Assembly (NCBI GenBank): GCA_012274445.1
Contig: JAAROD010000081.1
Span: 682,001 to 746,000 of the forward strand
DNA: 64,000 nucleotides
DNA from: Sclerotiophoma versabilis
Taxonomy: Eukaryota > Ascomycota > Dothideomycetes > Pleosporales > Didymellaceae
Reading direction: 5' to 3'
Part shown: positions 42,104-53,003 of the stretch, piece after piece
Position numbering within the stretch: position 1 is the first letter of the stretch
Layout of the letters: every line of letters begins with the position of its first letter
The notes under the pieces: generated by a model
What the model saw: the letters and a program-made list of their open reading frames with translations, nothing else
Told to the model about the DNA's origin: nothing
Database searches by the model: none
Program-made: the position numbers and the translations under genes

Positions 42104-42846
42104 TCAACCGAGAGCCTTGACCTTCTTTTTCTTCTTCTTGCCGCCCTCGGCCTCGGGCTTCTTGGCCTGCTGGTAGTCGCGCCAGCTGTTGATGCGTGTG
42201 TCACGTGACTTCTCCCAGGCCTGGTCGTGGTCGCGCTTGCGCTTGCGCTCGACGGCTTCCTCCTCCTCTTTCTTCTGCTGCCGGCCCTCCTCGCGCATCT
42301 GTGCCTTCATCTGGCGTTGGCGCCTCAGCTCGTTGTCGCGGATCACCCAGGCGGTCTTCTCGCGCCACTCCTTGAGGAACTCGGGGCTGCGTGTCTCTTC
42401 GTCGTCGGCCGTCAGCTTCTTCTCGCGCATCAGCAGCATGCGTGCGTCGGCGATGTCCTCGTCCAGCTTGGCGCGCAGCTTCTCGTCGAGGAGCACCGTC
42501 TGGGCCTTCTTGAGCCTGTCGAAGGCATCTGGGGCGTTGGGGTTGGGCGTCTTGTCCGGATGGATGAGCAGCGACTTGGCGCGGTAGACTTTCTTGATGT
42601 CCGAGTCCGGCACACCCGGCTGCAGGTCAAGCACGGCGTAGGCGTTGAGGCTGAAGACATTGCGGATGCCTGGAGGCAGTCAGTGGTGTGCAGACACAAG
42701 GCGTTCTCGTTGCGCCTGGACGTACGCTCAATTTCCGCGTCCTGCCGACCTGTCAGCGCCGCATGCAGAGGCCGTAGAGCCTAGTGACGTACCTTGTCGA
42801 GCTCCTTGCCAGCCGCGTTCAGCTCGGCCTCGATGTCATCCGCCAT
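42104..42846 (-). CDS. spf31: J-domain spliceosome-associated protein (DNAJC8/Spf31 type)
   Basis: Three exons, 42846-42793, 42741-42726 and 42669-42104, give 211 aa. The middle exon is only 16 nt (GACGCGGAAATTGAGC) and is required to keep frame, giving ...DK|DAEIE R|IRNVFSLNAYAVLDLQPG. A compact J domain follows, with the catalytic HPD in LLIHPDKTPNPNAPDAFDRL. After it come a charged helical region with EFLKEWREKTAWVIRD and a Lys-rich tail (GGKKKKKKVKALG). The size and layout (short J domain, then R/K/E-rich coiled region) match S. pombe Spf31 and animal DNAJC8, which co-purify with Cdc5/spliceosome complexes. The gene is divergent from DBP4 with 197 bp between start codons. The symbol follows the S. 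pombe name. Confidence 0.88.
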
Positions 42847-43043
42847 CTTCGCCGCGTGTAGCTTGAGAGTCGAGGCTGGACGTGTCCGGGCGTTGGATGC
42901 GCCAGACGGCGATCGGCTCGGCTGGCTCCAAGACCCCCGCGGCGAACGTGCACGGGCCGCTGCTCCACCAAAATTATTTCCTCGATCGCGACGGCGGAGG
43001 AACTTCCCTACCAAATCCTGGAGGCAGGCGATGCACTGAAACA
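42847..43043. promoter_or_regulatory. Bidirectional promoter region, spf31/DBP4
   Basis: Only 197 bp separate the two start codons, so the genes almost certainly share regulatory DNA. No single box was assigned. Confidence 0.55.
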
Positions 43044-45565
43044 ATGGGCGGCGCGGGTATCACAGGTCGCACGCGGCCCACCAAGGTCAAGAAGCAGGCC
43101 TCTGCTGCCAAGAGGAAGCGCGACGATGTTGACGTCGAGAAGCTGGAGGCGGCCGTCGCGGCACTGGTAGGAGGACATCAGATGGCCTGCACACGAGGGA
43201 CGTGGCTGACAGCGCACAGGAGCCCAGGTCTGGCACATACAAGGACTTCACCGATCTCCCGCTCTCGGAGCCCACCAAGGCAGGTCTGAAGGCATGCCAC
43301 TTCGCTGTCATGACCGATATCCAGGCCAAGGCGATCCCTCTTGCGCTCCAAGGTCACGACATACTCGGTGCAGCCAAAACCGGCAGCGGCAAGACCCTTT
43401 CCTTCATCATCCCCGTCCTCGAGAACCTCTACCGGCTCCAGCACATCGGTGCAGACGCAGGCCTCGGCGCCCTCATCCTCTCGCCGACGCGCGAACTAGC
43501 GATCCAGATCTTCGATGTGTTGCGCAAGATTGGAAAGCACGGGCACATGTTTGCAGCCGGCTTGCTGATCGGAGGGAAGAGCCTGGAGTCCGAGAGGGAC
43601 GCTCTGACAAGGATGAACATCCTGGTCGCAACACCGGGGCGAATGTTGCAGCACCTCTCGCAGACTGCTGCATTCAACGTCGACGACTTGAAGATGCTGG
43701 TCTTGGACGAGGCCGACCGAATCCTTGACATGGGCTTCCAGAGGGACGTCGACGCCATCGTCGAGTACCTTCCAAAGGAACGTCAGACCATGCTCTTCTC
43801 CGCCACCCAGTCACGCAAGGTGTCCGACCTCGCACGCCTGAGCCTTCAGGACCCCGAATACGTCTCTGTCCACGCCGAAGACAAGAGCGCGACACCCAGC
43901 GGACTCACGCAAAACTACATCATCTGCCCCATCGAACAGAAGATGGACACCTTGTGGAGTTTCTTGCAGGCCAGCAAGAAGTCAAAGATTCTGTGCTTCT
44001 TCTCCTCGGCAAAGACAGTGCGTTTCGTCTACGAGTCCTTCCGGCACATGCAGCCCGGCATTCCACTGCTTCATATTCACGGCCGCCAAAAACAGGGTGC
44101 TCGTCTGGACGTGACGGCAAAGTTCTCTGCAGCCAAAAACTCGTGTTTATTCGCAACCGACGTTGCAGCTCGAGGTCTAGATTTCCCAGCCGTCGACTTT
44201 GTCATCCAGGTCGATTGCCCTGACGATGTCGATACCTACATTCACCGTGTCGGTCGTACAGCCCGCTACAACCGAGAAGGACGAGGTGTCTTGTTTCTAG
44301 CGCCGAGCGAAGAAGAGGGCATGCTGAAGCGTTTCGAGCAGAAGAAGGTCCCAGTCGAGCTCATCAACGTTCGACAAAAGAAGAAGACATCGATCAAGGA
44401 GCAGTTGCAGAACATGAACTTCAAAGATCCGGCCATCAAGTACTTGGGCCAGAAGGCATTCATGACACATGTCAAATCGCTCTACCTGCAGAAGGATAAA
44501 GAGGTCTTCAAGCTCAAAGAGTACGATCTGGAGGCGTATGCGGCAAGTTTAGGTCTGCCAGGAACACCAAGGATCAAGTTCCTGCAGAACGATGACAGCA
44601 AACAGAAGAAACAGGCGAACAGAGAGAAGATCGAAGTATCAGAGGAGTCCGAAGAGGAGGAGGAAGAGGCAGCGAAGGCAGCGAAGCCCGTACGCACAAA
44701 GTACGACCGCATGTTCGAGCGTCAGAACCAGGATGTTCTTGCAGAGCACTACAAGAAGCTTGTCCGAGACGGCGACGACAAAGCAGCAGACGACTTCACT
44801 GGCGCTGGTGCCGCCGACGGAGACGACGACTTCATGGCCGTTAAGCGCCGTATTCCCGCCGACGACGACGATGATGCCGATGACAATGAAACATTCGGCA
44901 TTGACTCTACAACCGACCCATCCGTACCTGGCGGCAAAGTCGTCAACCTCGCCGGCGCATCGCAACCCCTCATCATCGACTCGAACCGGCGCGAGAAGCT
45001 GCTTAAATCCAAGAAGAAACTATTGCAATTCATGGACAAGGGTAAGAAGCTCGTTTACGATGATGAAGGCAACCCGCACGAAGTCTACGAGCTCGAGAAC
45101 GAAGACGACTTCAAGGCCCGTGGCTTGCCAGAGGAGCAGAGACAGAAGTTCATCGAGCAGGCAAGACAAATCGTTGAGCAGGCGGACGTCGATGACAAGG
45201 CTGCGGCGCGGGAGAAGAGGAGGGAGAAGCTCAGGAAACGGAAAGAGAAAGAGCGAGGCGGGCTGGTCGAGGCGTCTGATGACGAAGAGGACGGTGGTGT
45301 CGAGCTTCCAGATGCTGGTGAAGACCTTCTGGCGAACTTCAGGGCCGACGCGATGTCCAGTAATGAGGATGATGACGATGACGACGAGGAAGAAGCCCCG
45401 CAGCTGGTCGAGAAGAAGCCGAAGAAGTGGTTCCAATCCGACTCCGAAGACGAGGAAGGGAGCAGCAAAAAGAAGCGGAAGAAGGGCAAGAGCGCGCGGC
45501 ACGTTGTCGAACAGCCAGAGACTCTGGAAGACATGGAAGACATGGCTGCCAGATTGCTCGGTTGA
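43044..45565 (+). CDS. DBP4: ATP-dependent RNA helicase DBP4
   Basis: Two exons, 43044-43166 and 43220-45565 (53-bp intron), give 822 aa. The short first exon encodes a basic, Lys/Arg-rich leader. The acceptor GCACAG|GAG is preferred to a nearby CAG because only it keeps frame into EPRSGTYKDFTDLPLSEPT. DEAD-box motifs are AKTGSGKT (I), PTRELAIQI (Ia), VLDEADRILDMGF (II), LFSATQ (III), ATDVAARGLDFP (V) and HRVGRTARY (VI). The post-core region FKDPAIKYLGQKAFMTHVKSLYLQKDKEVF is typical of Dbp4/Hca4, and a long acidic/Lys-rich tail follows. Dbp4 acts in nucleolar 18S pre-rRNA processing with U14 snoRNA. The gene converges with the AflR-like regulator, stop to stop, with 109 bp between. Confidence 0.95.
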
Positions 45566-45674
45566 CCTACTATCTAAGTCCTTCACGCATAGCAAGATAT
45601 CCAGTTCTGAAGAATACATCCAACCTCAATCCAGCGTTCGTTCATCGAAAACATCTCAGCCTCACCAGTCCATC

Positions 45675-46918
45675 TCATTCCCAATCCAACATCCCAATCG
45701 CCCTCCTGATATGCTCCCCATTAAGACTCTCGCACACACTCCTATCCCTCTCGCAATGCTCCCTGCCCCATACTCTCATCCTCTCTGCACCTAGAAAACC
45801 CTCATCATTGTGCCACCGTTGCTGCCTCACCTCCACATCCTTAAGCAACTGCCGCAGCGGCACGGGATTACTGCCGCCGCCATCCACCTCCGTCCTCAGC
45901 GCTGTCTTAACCAGCTTCTTCCACACCTCAGGCTCCAACTCGACATTGAAGCCCATAGGACAGTCCAGCGTGCCTGTGTGCAGGTGCGCGAGCGCGGGAT
46001 TGTTGTCGCCGATCCGGTATGGTTTCCTCGCCCCTGTGGCTGTAAGGCGCGCAGCTTCCAGATCGACTTCGTGCAGCACTTTGCTGAAGCGCTCGACGAT
46101 TGCTTTGAACAGAGAGACGATTGAGGATACGTTTTGGATCGCGGAGAAGGGGTCTAGCGGGCATGTGGGGCAGTGGAGGAGGGAGGCGATGGCGGCCATT
46201 GCTTTGCGTAGTGGGATGATGACTTGGGGGAAAGAGAAGGTGGGTACTGTTTGGAGGTTGGTGAGGGTCAGGTACGTGAGCGAGAGGCAGGTGCATGGGC
46301 CCATTGCTGTTTGGTCGGGTGGTGTTATGTCGTAGTTTGCTGCTTGGTACCCGGTCTGGGTGTCTGGTGTGGCAATTTGGGTGTCCCATAGTGAAGGATC
46401 GATTGGGGTTGTGAGACCGAAGCTATGACAATAAGTATCTCGGAGTTGTTGTATGGACGTATGACTTACTCAAAACTAGTCTTAAGGGGTGATGGTCCGT
46501 AGATTCCTACCAGACTGGGGTCAAGCTGTGTCTGAGCATACACTTCATTCCTACTCGGCGCGTCTGCAAACTCAGGTGGAGAAACTAGGCCAAAGCTGCT
46601 AAAGTTCGTTCGTGTCGTGAAGCTGTTCACACCACTGTCGTGTCCATTGTTGCTCGTTGCTAGTTGTTCGGAAGGCGTGTTTGCCTCGCTCTCCCTTCTT
46701 CTCTTTCTTGGTCGGCCCATGGTCTTTTGCGGCGAGTATATGCATTCTATCTTTTCCCTTTGACATCTCCCGCATACCGGCTTCTCCCCCGAGCACTTCA
46801 GCTTTCGAGCACCTAGTCTTGTGTAAGCTTCAATCAGTCACACCGAACCAGGGTCTGTCGGCTTACGGCATTCATCACAGGCGGCATGCAGTTTTTCCGT
46901 GGTCTGACTTTGTGCCAT
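45675..46918 (-). CDS. Zn2Cys6 transcription factor, AflR-like C-terminal region
   Basis: Three exons, 46918-46867, 46812-46470 and 46422-45675, give 380 aa. The cluster is built across the first junction (C|GT split Arg): CDECR, then ARKLKCSGEKPVCGRC, then C, with spacing C-x2-C-x6-C-x6-C-x2-C-x6-C. MGRPRKRRRESE, a basic nuclear-localisation-like stretch, follows. The C-terminal half (CTCLSLTYLTLTNLQ, LLHCPTCPLDPFSAIQNVSSIV, then a KVLHEVDLEA helix) matches the regulatory region of AflR-type secondary-metabolism regulators in pattern. No biosynthetic genes lie nearby, so a local cluster role is not supported. It converges with DBP4 and is divergent from the HET gene. Confidence 0.8.
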
Positions 46919-47406
46919 GTTGCACTTGGTGAATATTCTCAAAGAACGCTATCTCAAAACCTTTAGTCTTTTCGTACAGAGTCTGGATGATTTGGTCGCT
47001 GCTGACTCTGAGCTTCAAGCTGTCCTGGAAGGCGCTAAGAGGGGAGCAGCGCCCGCTGTCAGGCCGCCAGCGGAAGCTGACCCACGTGCTCGACCTTTGC
47101 TTCGCCCCCATCAACGCTACGTTACGCCCGCAATCATGCCTGTAGAAGAATTCGAGCTCTACCTCTCGATCTGGGCTCACTCTACCAGCAAATTTATCTA
47201 ATGCTGGGATGAGAACGATGTGGGTCTTGAAACAGCTCACTTCGCATAGTGCAGACTTCTGAAATACGTTGGAACTGGAGGGAAGTGATGAATGTGCATA
47301 AGCGGATGCTGGGCTCCTTCTCACTTCTCAGCCTCGCGCTCCAATTCACTTGCAGTGACTTCTGACAACCACAGCAGTCGCCTGTTCGAACGTTACACTT
47401 ATTGTC
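46919..47406. promoter_or_regulatory. Divergent upstream region between the AflR-like and HET genes
   Basis: There are 488 bp between start codons. A short frame at 46917-47201 overlaps the minus-strand first exon and has no domain. No regulatory box was assigned. Confidence 0.4.
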
Positions 47407-48870
47407 ATGTATTTGATCGACGCAACGACGCTCGAGCTCAAACTCTTCGAGGATGAGGCTCACTTACCCCCATACGCGATCCTGTCCCATACATGGGGCA
47501 ATACTGAAGTCACGCTGAAGCAATTTCAAATGTTGCAGAGCAGCCTTAATGTTGCAAAGCACCAGCTTCGTGACAGTCCAGGCTATTGGAAGATACGTAA
47601 AGCGTGCGAGCAAGCACTCAGCGATGGCCTCAATCATGTTTGGATAGATACATGCTGCATCGACAAGCGGTCGTCGGCAGAACTGAGCGAGGCTATAAAT
47701 AGTATGTTCAGATGGTATCGACAGGCTTCGATCTGTTACGCTTATCTTGGTGACGTCGAGAGGATATCGTCTGTGGATGCTCAAGACCCACAGAGGTCTA
47801 AAGGGCGCGAAACACCGCAGAGTTCACAAGCAGAAGGGGATCTAGAACTTGTCAGACAGACAGAGCTGGCTCAAGCAAGGTGGTTCACAAGGGGATGGAC
47901 ACTTCAAGAGCTTATTGCCCCGCGCAAGATGAGGTTTTATGGCAAGAATTGGACGCTCCTAGGATCGAAAGACTCTCTGGCAGAGTTTCTTGCGAGCATC
48001 ACTGGTATTGAGATGGCCGCTCTGCAAGGCGACGACCTTGATGCGTTCAGTATAGCACAGAGGATGAGTTGGGCCTCAAACCGAGTCACAACCCGATCCG
48101 AAGATCTGGCCTACAGTCTGCTTGGCATCTTCGACGTCAACATGCCACTTCTCTACGGAGAAGGTATGAAAGCTTTCGTACGACTCCAGGAGGAGATCAT
48201 GAAGGATAGTAATGACCAGACGCTCTTTGCATGGACACCTCCGTATGCGCCCGAATCCAGCCCTGGACACATTTCGGAACGTGGACGATCGGTGTTTGCA
48301 AGCCACCCTCGAGACTTTGCCCCATCAACACGTGCAATACCAGTACCATGTCAGGGCCCAACCGAATCGTTTGCACTGACCAACAAGGGCGTCAAGATTG
48401 TCAGCCCTATTCTACCGTACGAGCGGCATCTCTGGGACAGTGATTGGGTACCGACGTTCAGCGAGCCAGGACTCGGGCCTTTGTACAAACAACCACTTTA
48501 TCTGGTGGTGCTCGACTGCAGTTATGCTCAAGACGGAGCTCTTCAACGTCGGGCAGCTATCGTGTGTCACCGTGTGGCTGGCACTTCGGATCAACTGATC
48601 CGGCATAATTCCGCTGCAGTGTTCAGTGTCACCGACAGAGACCTTCACCAGGCGCAACGGCTCGATGTGTATCTGCTCAAGAAGGTGCCTTCGTCGTGGC
48701 AATCGCAGATTGACGTGCAAAAGGCCAGACAAGAAAATTTGCCCAGTACACCGAAAGTGGCTTCGGAAACAACTATTGATGTGGCCTTCGGCTTCAACTT
48801 TACCCGCCGCAGAGATGGTCTTATGGCTGCTAGCACGATCCTGCGCCAATACACTCGCCAACGCACATAA
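47407..48870 (+). CDS. HET-domain (heterokaryon incompatibility) protein
   Basis: This is a single-exon gene of 487 aa. HET-domain motifs appear in order: YAILSHTWGNTEVT near residue 23, HVWIDTCCIDKRSSAELSEAINSMFRWY near 77-105, YAYLGDV, and RGWTLQELIAPRKMRFYGKNW near 163-183. A region ending EDLAYSLLGIFDVNMPLLYGEG is the common downstream signature of HET-E/HET-D-like proteins. No NACHT, ankyrin or WD40 repeats follow; the C-terminal half is unrecognised. The family triggers cell death on fusion of incompatible strains and is implicated in fungal immunity; the partner is unknown. No toxin gene is evident nearby. Confidence 0.9.
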   Translation: MYLIDATTLELKLFEDEAHLPPYAILSHTWGNTEVTLKQFQMLQSSLNVAKHQLRDSPGYWKIRKACEQALSDGLNHVWIDTCCIDKRSSAELSEAINSMFRWYRQASICYAYLGDVERISSVDAQDPQRSKGRETPQSSQAEGDLELVRQTELAQARWFTRGWTLQELIAPRKMRFYGKNWTLLGSKDSLAEFLASITGIEMAALQGDDLDAFSIAQRMSWASNRVTTRSEDLAYSLLGIFDVNMPLLYGEGMKAFVRLQEEIMKDSNDQTLFAWTPPYAPESSPGHISERGRSVFASHPRDFAPSTRAIPVPCQGPTESFALTNKGVKIVSPILPYERHLWDSDWVPTFSEPGLGPLYKQPLYLVVLDCSYAQDGALQRRAAIVCHRVAGTSDQLIRHNSAAVFSVTDRDLHQAQRLDVYLLKKVPSSWQSQIDVQKARQENLPSTPKVASETTIDVAFGFNFTRRRDGLMAASTILRQYTRQRT

Positions 48871-49143
48871 TCATACCCAACTACTGACTCTTCATTACGA
48901 CAATGATATTCATACAAAAAACGAAGAATGGACAAGCCACAACGTTTCCCGCCACGCGTCTAAAATACCGTACATGCAAACCTTCGCGCCCCATTATTCC
49001 CTAGGGAGGAAAATATGCAGATGAGTTTTCCCATCCAGTAAACGCCGCATCGCACATACAGGCAGTAATCCAGACTGCACAACAACATAAGCAAAGACCA
49101 ACCAAGAAAGCGGAAAGCGAAAAGCGAAAATCAGACAAAGTAC

Positions 49144-51841
49144 TCAACGAGCCGATCCATTCCCAAATCCGTTCTCCCCAACCGGCGCAAGTCGATGCCT
49201 GTCCGGCGCCGGACTGCTCTTCTTCACCGGCGGACTCAAAATCTGCGGACTCGAATCGGGGTTTAGACTCTTCACTGGCGGAAAAATAGGCGTCTCGCTC
49301 ATCTCGTGACTACTCATTGGTCTTGCACCGTCATGTTTCAAGGGCGCAGGGATAGCATCGGGCAAGATCTGCGCGGGCATCTGCGACGGCGAAGGAGCAA
49401 TGCGGACCGGTGCAGGCGCAGGCGAGGACATGTGAGGCATCGGTGCAGGTGAGCTGTGTTTGATCGGCGAGAAGGAAGGGCGTTGAGCGGAGCTGGGTGG
49501 AAAGGAAGAGTGGGGGCTGTTGAAGTTGTACACAGCTGGAAGACCGTTGGCGGGACGGGGAGAGTTTGCGGGAGAGTGCTTTACGGGTGACCCAGCGGGT
49601 CCAGCAGCTGTACTTGGTCGACTGAAGCTCTGATTGAAGCTCTGCGCAACGGGTGTGTGCTGTGACGGACCGAATGGATTCGACAGGCCAAACGAACCAC
49701 CGTTCTGTTGAGGAAGAGGCATGCGAATGCTCTTGAAGGGACTTGTAGGTGCCTTTGGCAGGTTGAAAGGTGGCGGCGAAGAGCCTAGGCCATTTGATCT
49801 GAAAGAGCTCTCGGCGGGGCGCGACGAAGATGCCGGCCGCTGTCGTATTGGCGATGAGCTCGCGTCGAGTATACGAGACGGTGATCCATAGGCGGCTTCT
49901 GAGTTTTGAATGCCTGGAGGGCCCAGAGCTTGGCCGCGAGGAGACAGACTTGGACCATCTACCCAAGGTTGTGCAGGCTGGAAATGAGGTTGGTGGCTTT
50001 GCGTTGAAGCAGGCTGTGGCGCGGGGATCGATATAGAGTCTAGACGAGATGGGGGCGCGGACGCTCCTTCTCCATTCGTTTGCGAAGCTGGTGATGCGGA
50101 GGTCAGTCGCAGTTTCAGCGGTGGCAGCTTCGGCTGGTTGGCTTCCTCCTCTTTGCGCTTGCATGAGGTGCAGACAAACTCGAACTTGGGGTCTTCCACC
50201 TCCTCTTCGGAGATGCCATGACACTTGACATGCTGCCACACATTGCACTTCTCGCACGATACTTGCGGCGAATTGTCGTTGAGGTTCGACCCGTACACAC
50301 CGCACTTCTCACAGTCGAAGAACCAATCTTCTTCCTCATTGAGTCTCTTGAGGTCTGCCTCATGTTGCTTCATCATCGCCTTGAGATGTCGCTCGGATAG
50401 GCGAGCATTGTTGGAGGCTAATTTTTGCTCATTCTCCTGTAACTTGCGCAACTCCTCCTCCTTGAGAATCTTCGCGGTTTCGCGTTCACGGAGTCGCTGC
50501 TCGCGTGTCATGCGGCGGGTGTCGTGCGCCTGCATCATATTAGCTTGAACAAACACTACGACCAAATCGGCATACCTCTTCCAGCTTCTTCTGCCTCGCT
50601 TGCTCGGCCTGAGCCATAGCAAGTTCTTCCTGCCTCTTACGTTCTGCAGCTTCAACTTCTTCAATCTCTTTCTGCTTCTCAACCCTGGCTGAGATGCGAG
50701 ATGAGCGTTTCGCCGTGGCGAGTTTCTGCAGGTTCTCGAGCTCTTTTGCCTTGCGAGCATGTTTTCGAGCCTGCTCCTCAGCCAGTCCCTCCATGACAGG
50801 TATTACCTCTTCTTCGAGACGCTTGTATAATATCTTCTCATTTGGGTCACGACTTTTGCGAATACTGCTGAGATAATCACGGTAATCTTCCAATGTGATA
50901 CAGAGGCATTCCCACTTCATGCCCCCAAGACCATAGTCCCCAGTTGCGTCTGGCTCTTGAACAGCTGCAGTCTCCTCTTCCTCGACCTCATCTTCGGGTT
51001 CTGGTGTTGACTGTTTTTGGCGCTTGCTGGCGCGGGTGCCTCTCGTCTTCTTCGTCTTCGGTTTGGGCTTGGCTTTGACCTTCTGTGCAGGCGCAGGAGG
51101 CGGTGGATCGGTTCGGCGGTACATGCGGTTGTCGTCTAACACAAAGAGGACCCTGTCTTGTGAATCCCAGCCGGTGGGCTCCATGCGCTAAGAAGCTCAA
51201 TTAGCCATTGCACGCTATGTGAAGCGTCCCGCGCTTACCCATAATGTTTGTTCGTGGTCGGTGGCTGCTAGCCTCTCTCGTATTGAGTTGGGGTTGTTCA
51301 ATGTCCATATTGAGAGTTGTTGTAGTACCCGAATCTTGGTAAAGATGTCGAAGTCGTCGAACTTATTGGGGTCCTCCTCTTCACCAAACGGGTTTCGCTC
51401 GGGCGCTTTGGCGACGAATTGGCGGCGCGTGTATTCATCGAAGATGGCTGGTCTGAGTTTTGTTAGAGGTGAAATGGCGTAAGTAGGCGGGCAGCGTACG
51501 TTAGACCCTTGTGTGACGACACATGCTTCAAAAGCGCCAGCCCTATCTGCGCAAGCTTTTCGGACGGTCCAGGTTTCAAGCACTCAGACTCGAGCTCCTG
51601 CATCTCAATCAGTCCTCGTTCCATCAGAACTATGTCCAGCGCATCCACAGAAGCGTTTGGCGCAAAGTGGGCGTACCTCGATGTCAAAGTCCTTGTCGAT
51701 CTTCACTGCGTCGCCAAATATAGCAATGTATTGTGCGAGGTTTGCGAACTGCCACATGTTACGTAGTTTCCGTAATGTGCTCGGTGTTTCGACATGCTCT
51801 TCCACCTCCATCTCGCTCGCGGCGCGCTTGCGGGCAGGCAT
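49144..51841 (-). CDS. PHD-finger chromatin protein (RSF1/CECR2-like)
   Basis: Five exons, 51841-51677, 51597-51500, 51452-51239, 51187-50576 and 50529-49144, give 824 aa. All introns are GT..AG (79, 47, 51 and 46 bp). The N-terminal part (MWQFANLAQYIAIFGDAVKID, then an EKLAQIGLALLKHV helix and YTRRQFVAK) resembles the DDT/WHIM-type region of RSF1/CECR2 chromatin-remodelling subunits. A long charged coiled-coil region rich in Arg, Glu and Gln follows. Then comes a C4HC3 PHD finger (CEKCGVYGS...CEKCNVWQHVKCHGI...FVCTSCKR) at about residues 460-510. The rest is a Ser/Pro-rich disordered tail. Such proteins read histone tails and target ISWI-type remodellers. The gene is divergent from CCH1, start codons 1,162 bp apart. 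Confidence 0.85.
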
Positions 51842-53003
51842 CGTGGTAGAGCGTGCCGTGGGCGACGCGTCCAAAGGGCGTGGTGTGGTCGCAGACAGCG
51901 GTGATGGCAGCGGAAAAAATGTCGCAGATGGCGTCGAGGAGATGTGGGCTCGAAAAATGGCACGTGGGCGGCGGACAGAGCGATATGGTGAGCGTGAAAG
52001 GCGTGAAGTGGTGAGGGCGAGGGCGCGTCGCCTAGAATTGCGGCCAACTCGGAGGTTCCTAACTGGGACGCGCTAGTGCTCTCCCTTCACGTCACAGCCA
52101 GCGGCAGGTGTGCATCGAAATGCCATCTTCCACGCACAGACTGGCCCATTCCTGACGTGTGGTGGCTCTTCGGCCTTTCGTGCACGATTGTGTTGGCGTG
52201 GCGGTGGCATTGAAGGGACACAGCGAGATGTTGGGAAAGCTGGAAGCCGGCAACATGGCTTCTCAACCTGCAATGCATTCAGACAGTACTCCAGATATTA
52301 GGATTCGAGCAGGCCATGTGCTGAAGCCATCAGTCAAGACGTTGCAATTGTGAGGCTTGTGCTGGGCTTCCGCTATGACTTGGGCAAGGCTGTCAATGCG
52401 TGCTGGAAGTGTGGCTGAAACGTATGCAGCTGACAGGGGACTTTCGCATTTGACAGCAGGAGAACCGTGAGAAGGCCAACAGCTGCAAGGAGAAACGTTG
52501 GGTGGCTGAGCTGCAGCTGCGTTCGTGTCACGACGAACTAAACAGCATGAGCTCTGGAGTGCATCTGTGTACATATGCAGGCCTGCGTCGAGCCATGAAT
52601 TGGCGTCGTAGTTTTCCAGTGCTTCTGTGGTCACCACCTTTACAGCTGCAGACGCTGAGCTAAGAATACACGCGTACGGGCCCGAGTCAGCCCTATTGCC
52701 GGTCTTAGCACTCCCTGCGGCTACCAGTGCTACCCTGGCGCGCATATCCACACGGCGCTGGCACATGCCGCCATCCCGCATCTTTTGCATCTTTCTGTCC
52801 TGCAGACCTCTCAACTTCATACACACACCTAGAAATCCTCGCAGGACCTGCACATACCTCTGTTGACGCCGTCCCAGCACTGCTACCGCCCTCGCGCTCG
52901 CTAGGCCGCTGCTTACGTTCTTCATGTGCACGCGATAGTGTTTACCAGCTGAAGAGCGGCCAGATGCACGATTGAGAGCTGCACACCCGCACCAGAAGCC
53001 TCA
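51842..53003. other. Intergenic between PHD protein and CCH1 start codons
   Basis: This is a divergent upstream region. Open frames such as 52263-52931 minus have no recognisable domain. It presumably carries promoters and 5' UTRs of both genes. Confidence 0.45.

Noticed and set aside
42227..42784. 185-codon plus-strand frame opposite spf31
   Set aside because: It is a Leu/Val/Arg-rich mirror of the charged spf31 coding strand; spf31 has the J domain and a consistent exon structure.
45020..45619. 199-codon and 152-codon minus-strand frames opposite the DBP4 tail
   Set aside because: They are antisense of an acidic/Lys-rich coding tail, which yields long Ser/Phe/Leu frames by composition; no domain.
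49331..50305. 324-codon minus-strand frame overlapping the PHD gene
   Set aside because: It is an alternative frame of the same exon; the PHD-finger frame explains the region and this one has no domain.
52263..52931. 222-codon minus-strand frame upstream of CCH1
   Set aside because: No domain or splice sites; it lies in the divergent promoter region and looks like a chance frame.
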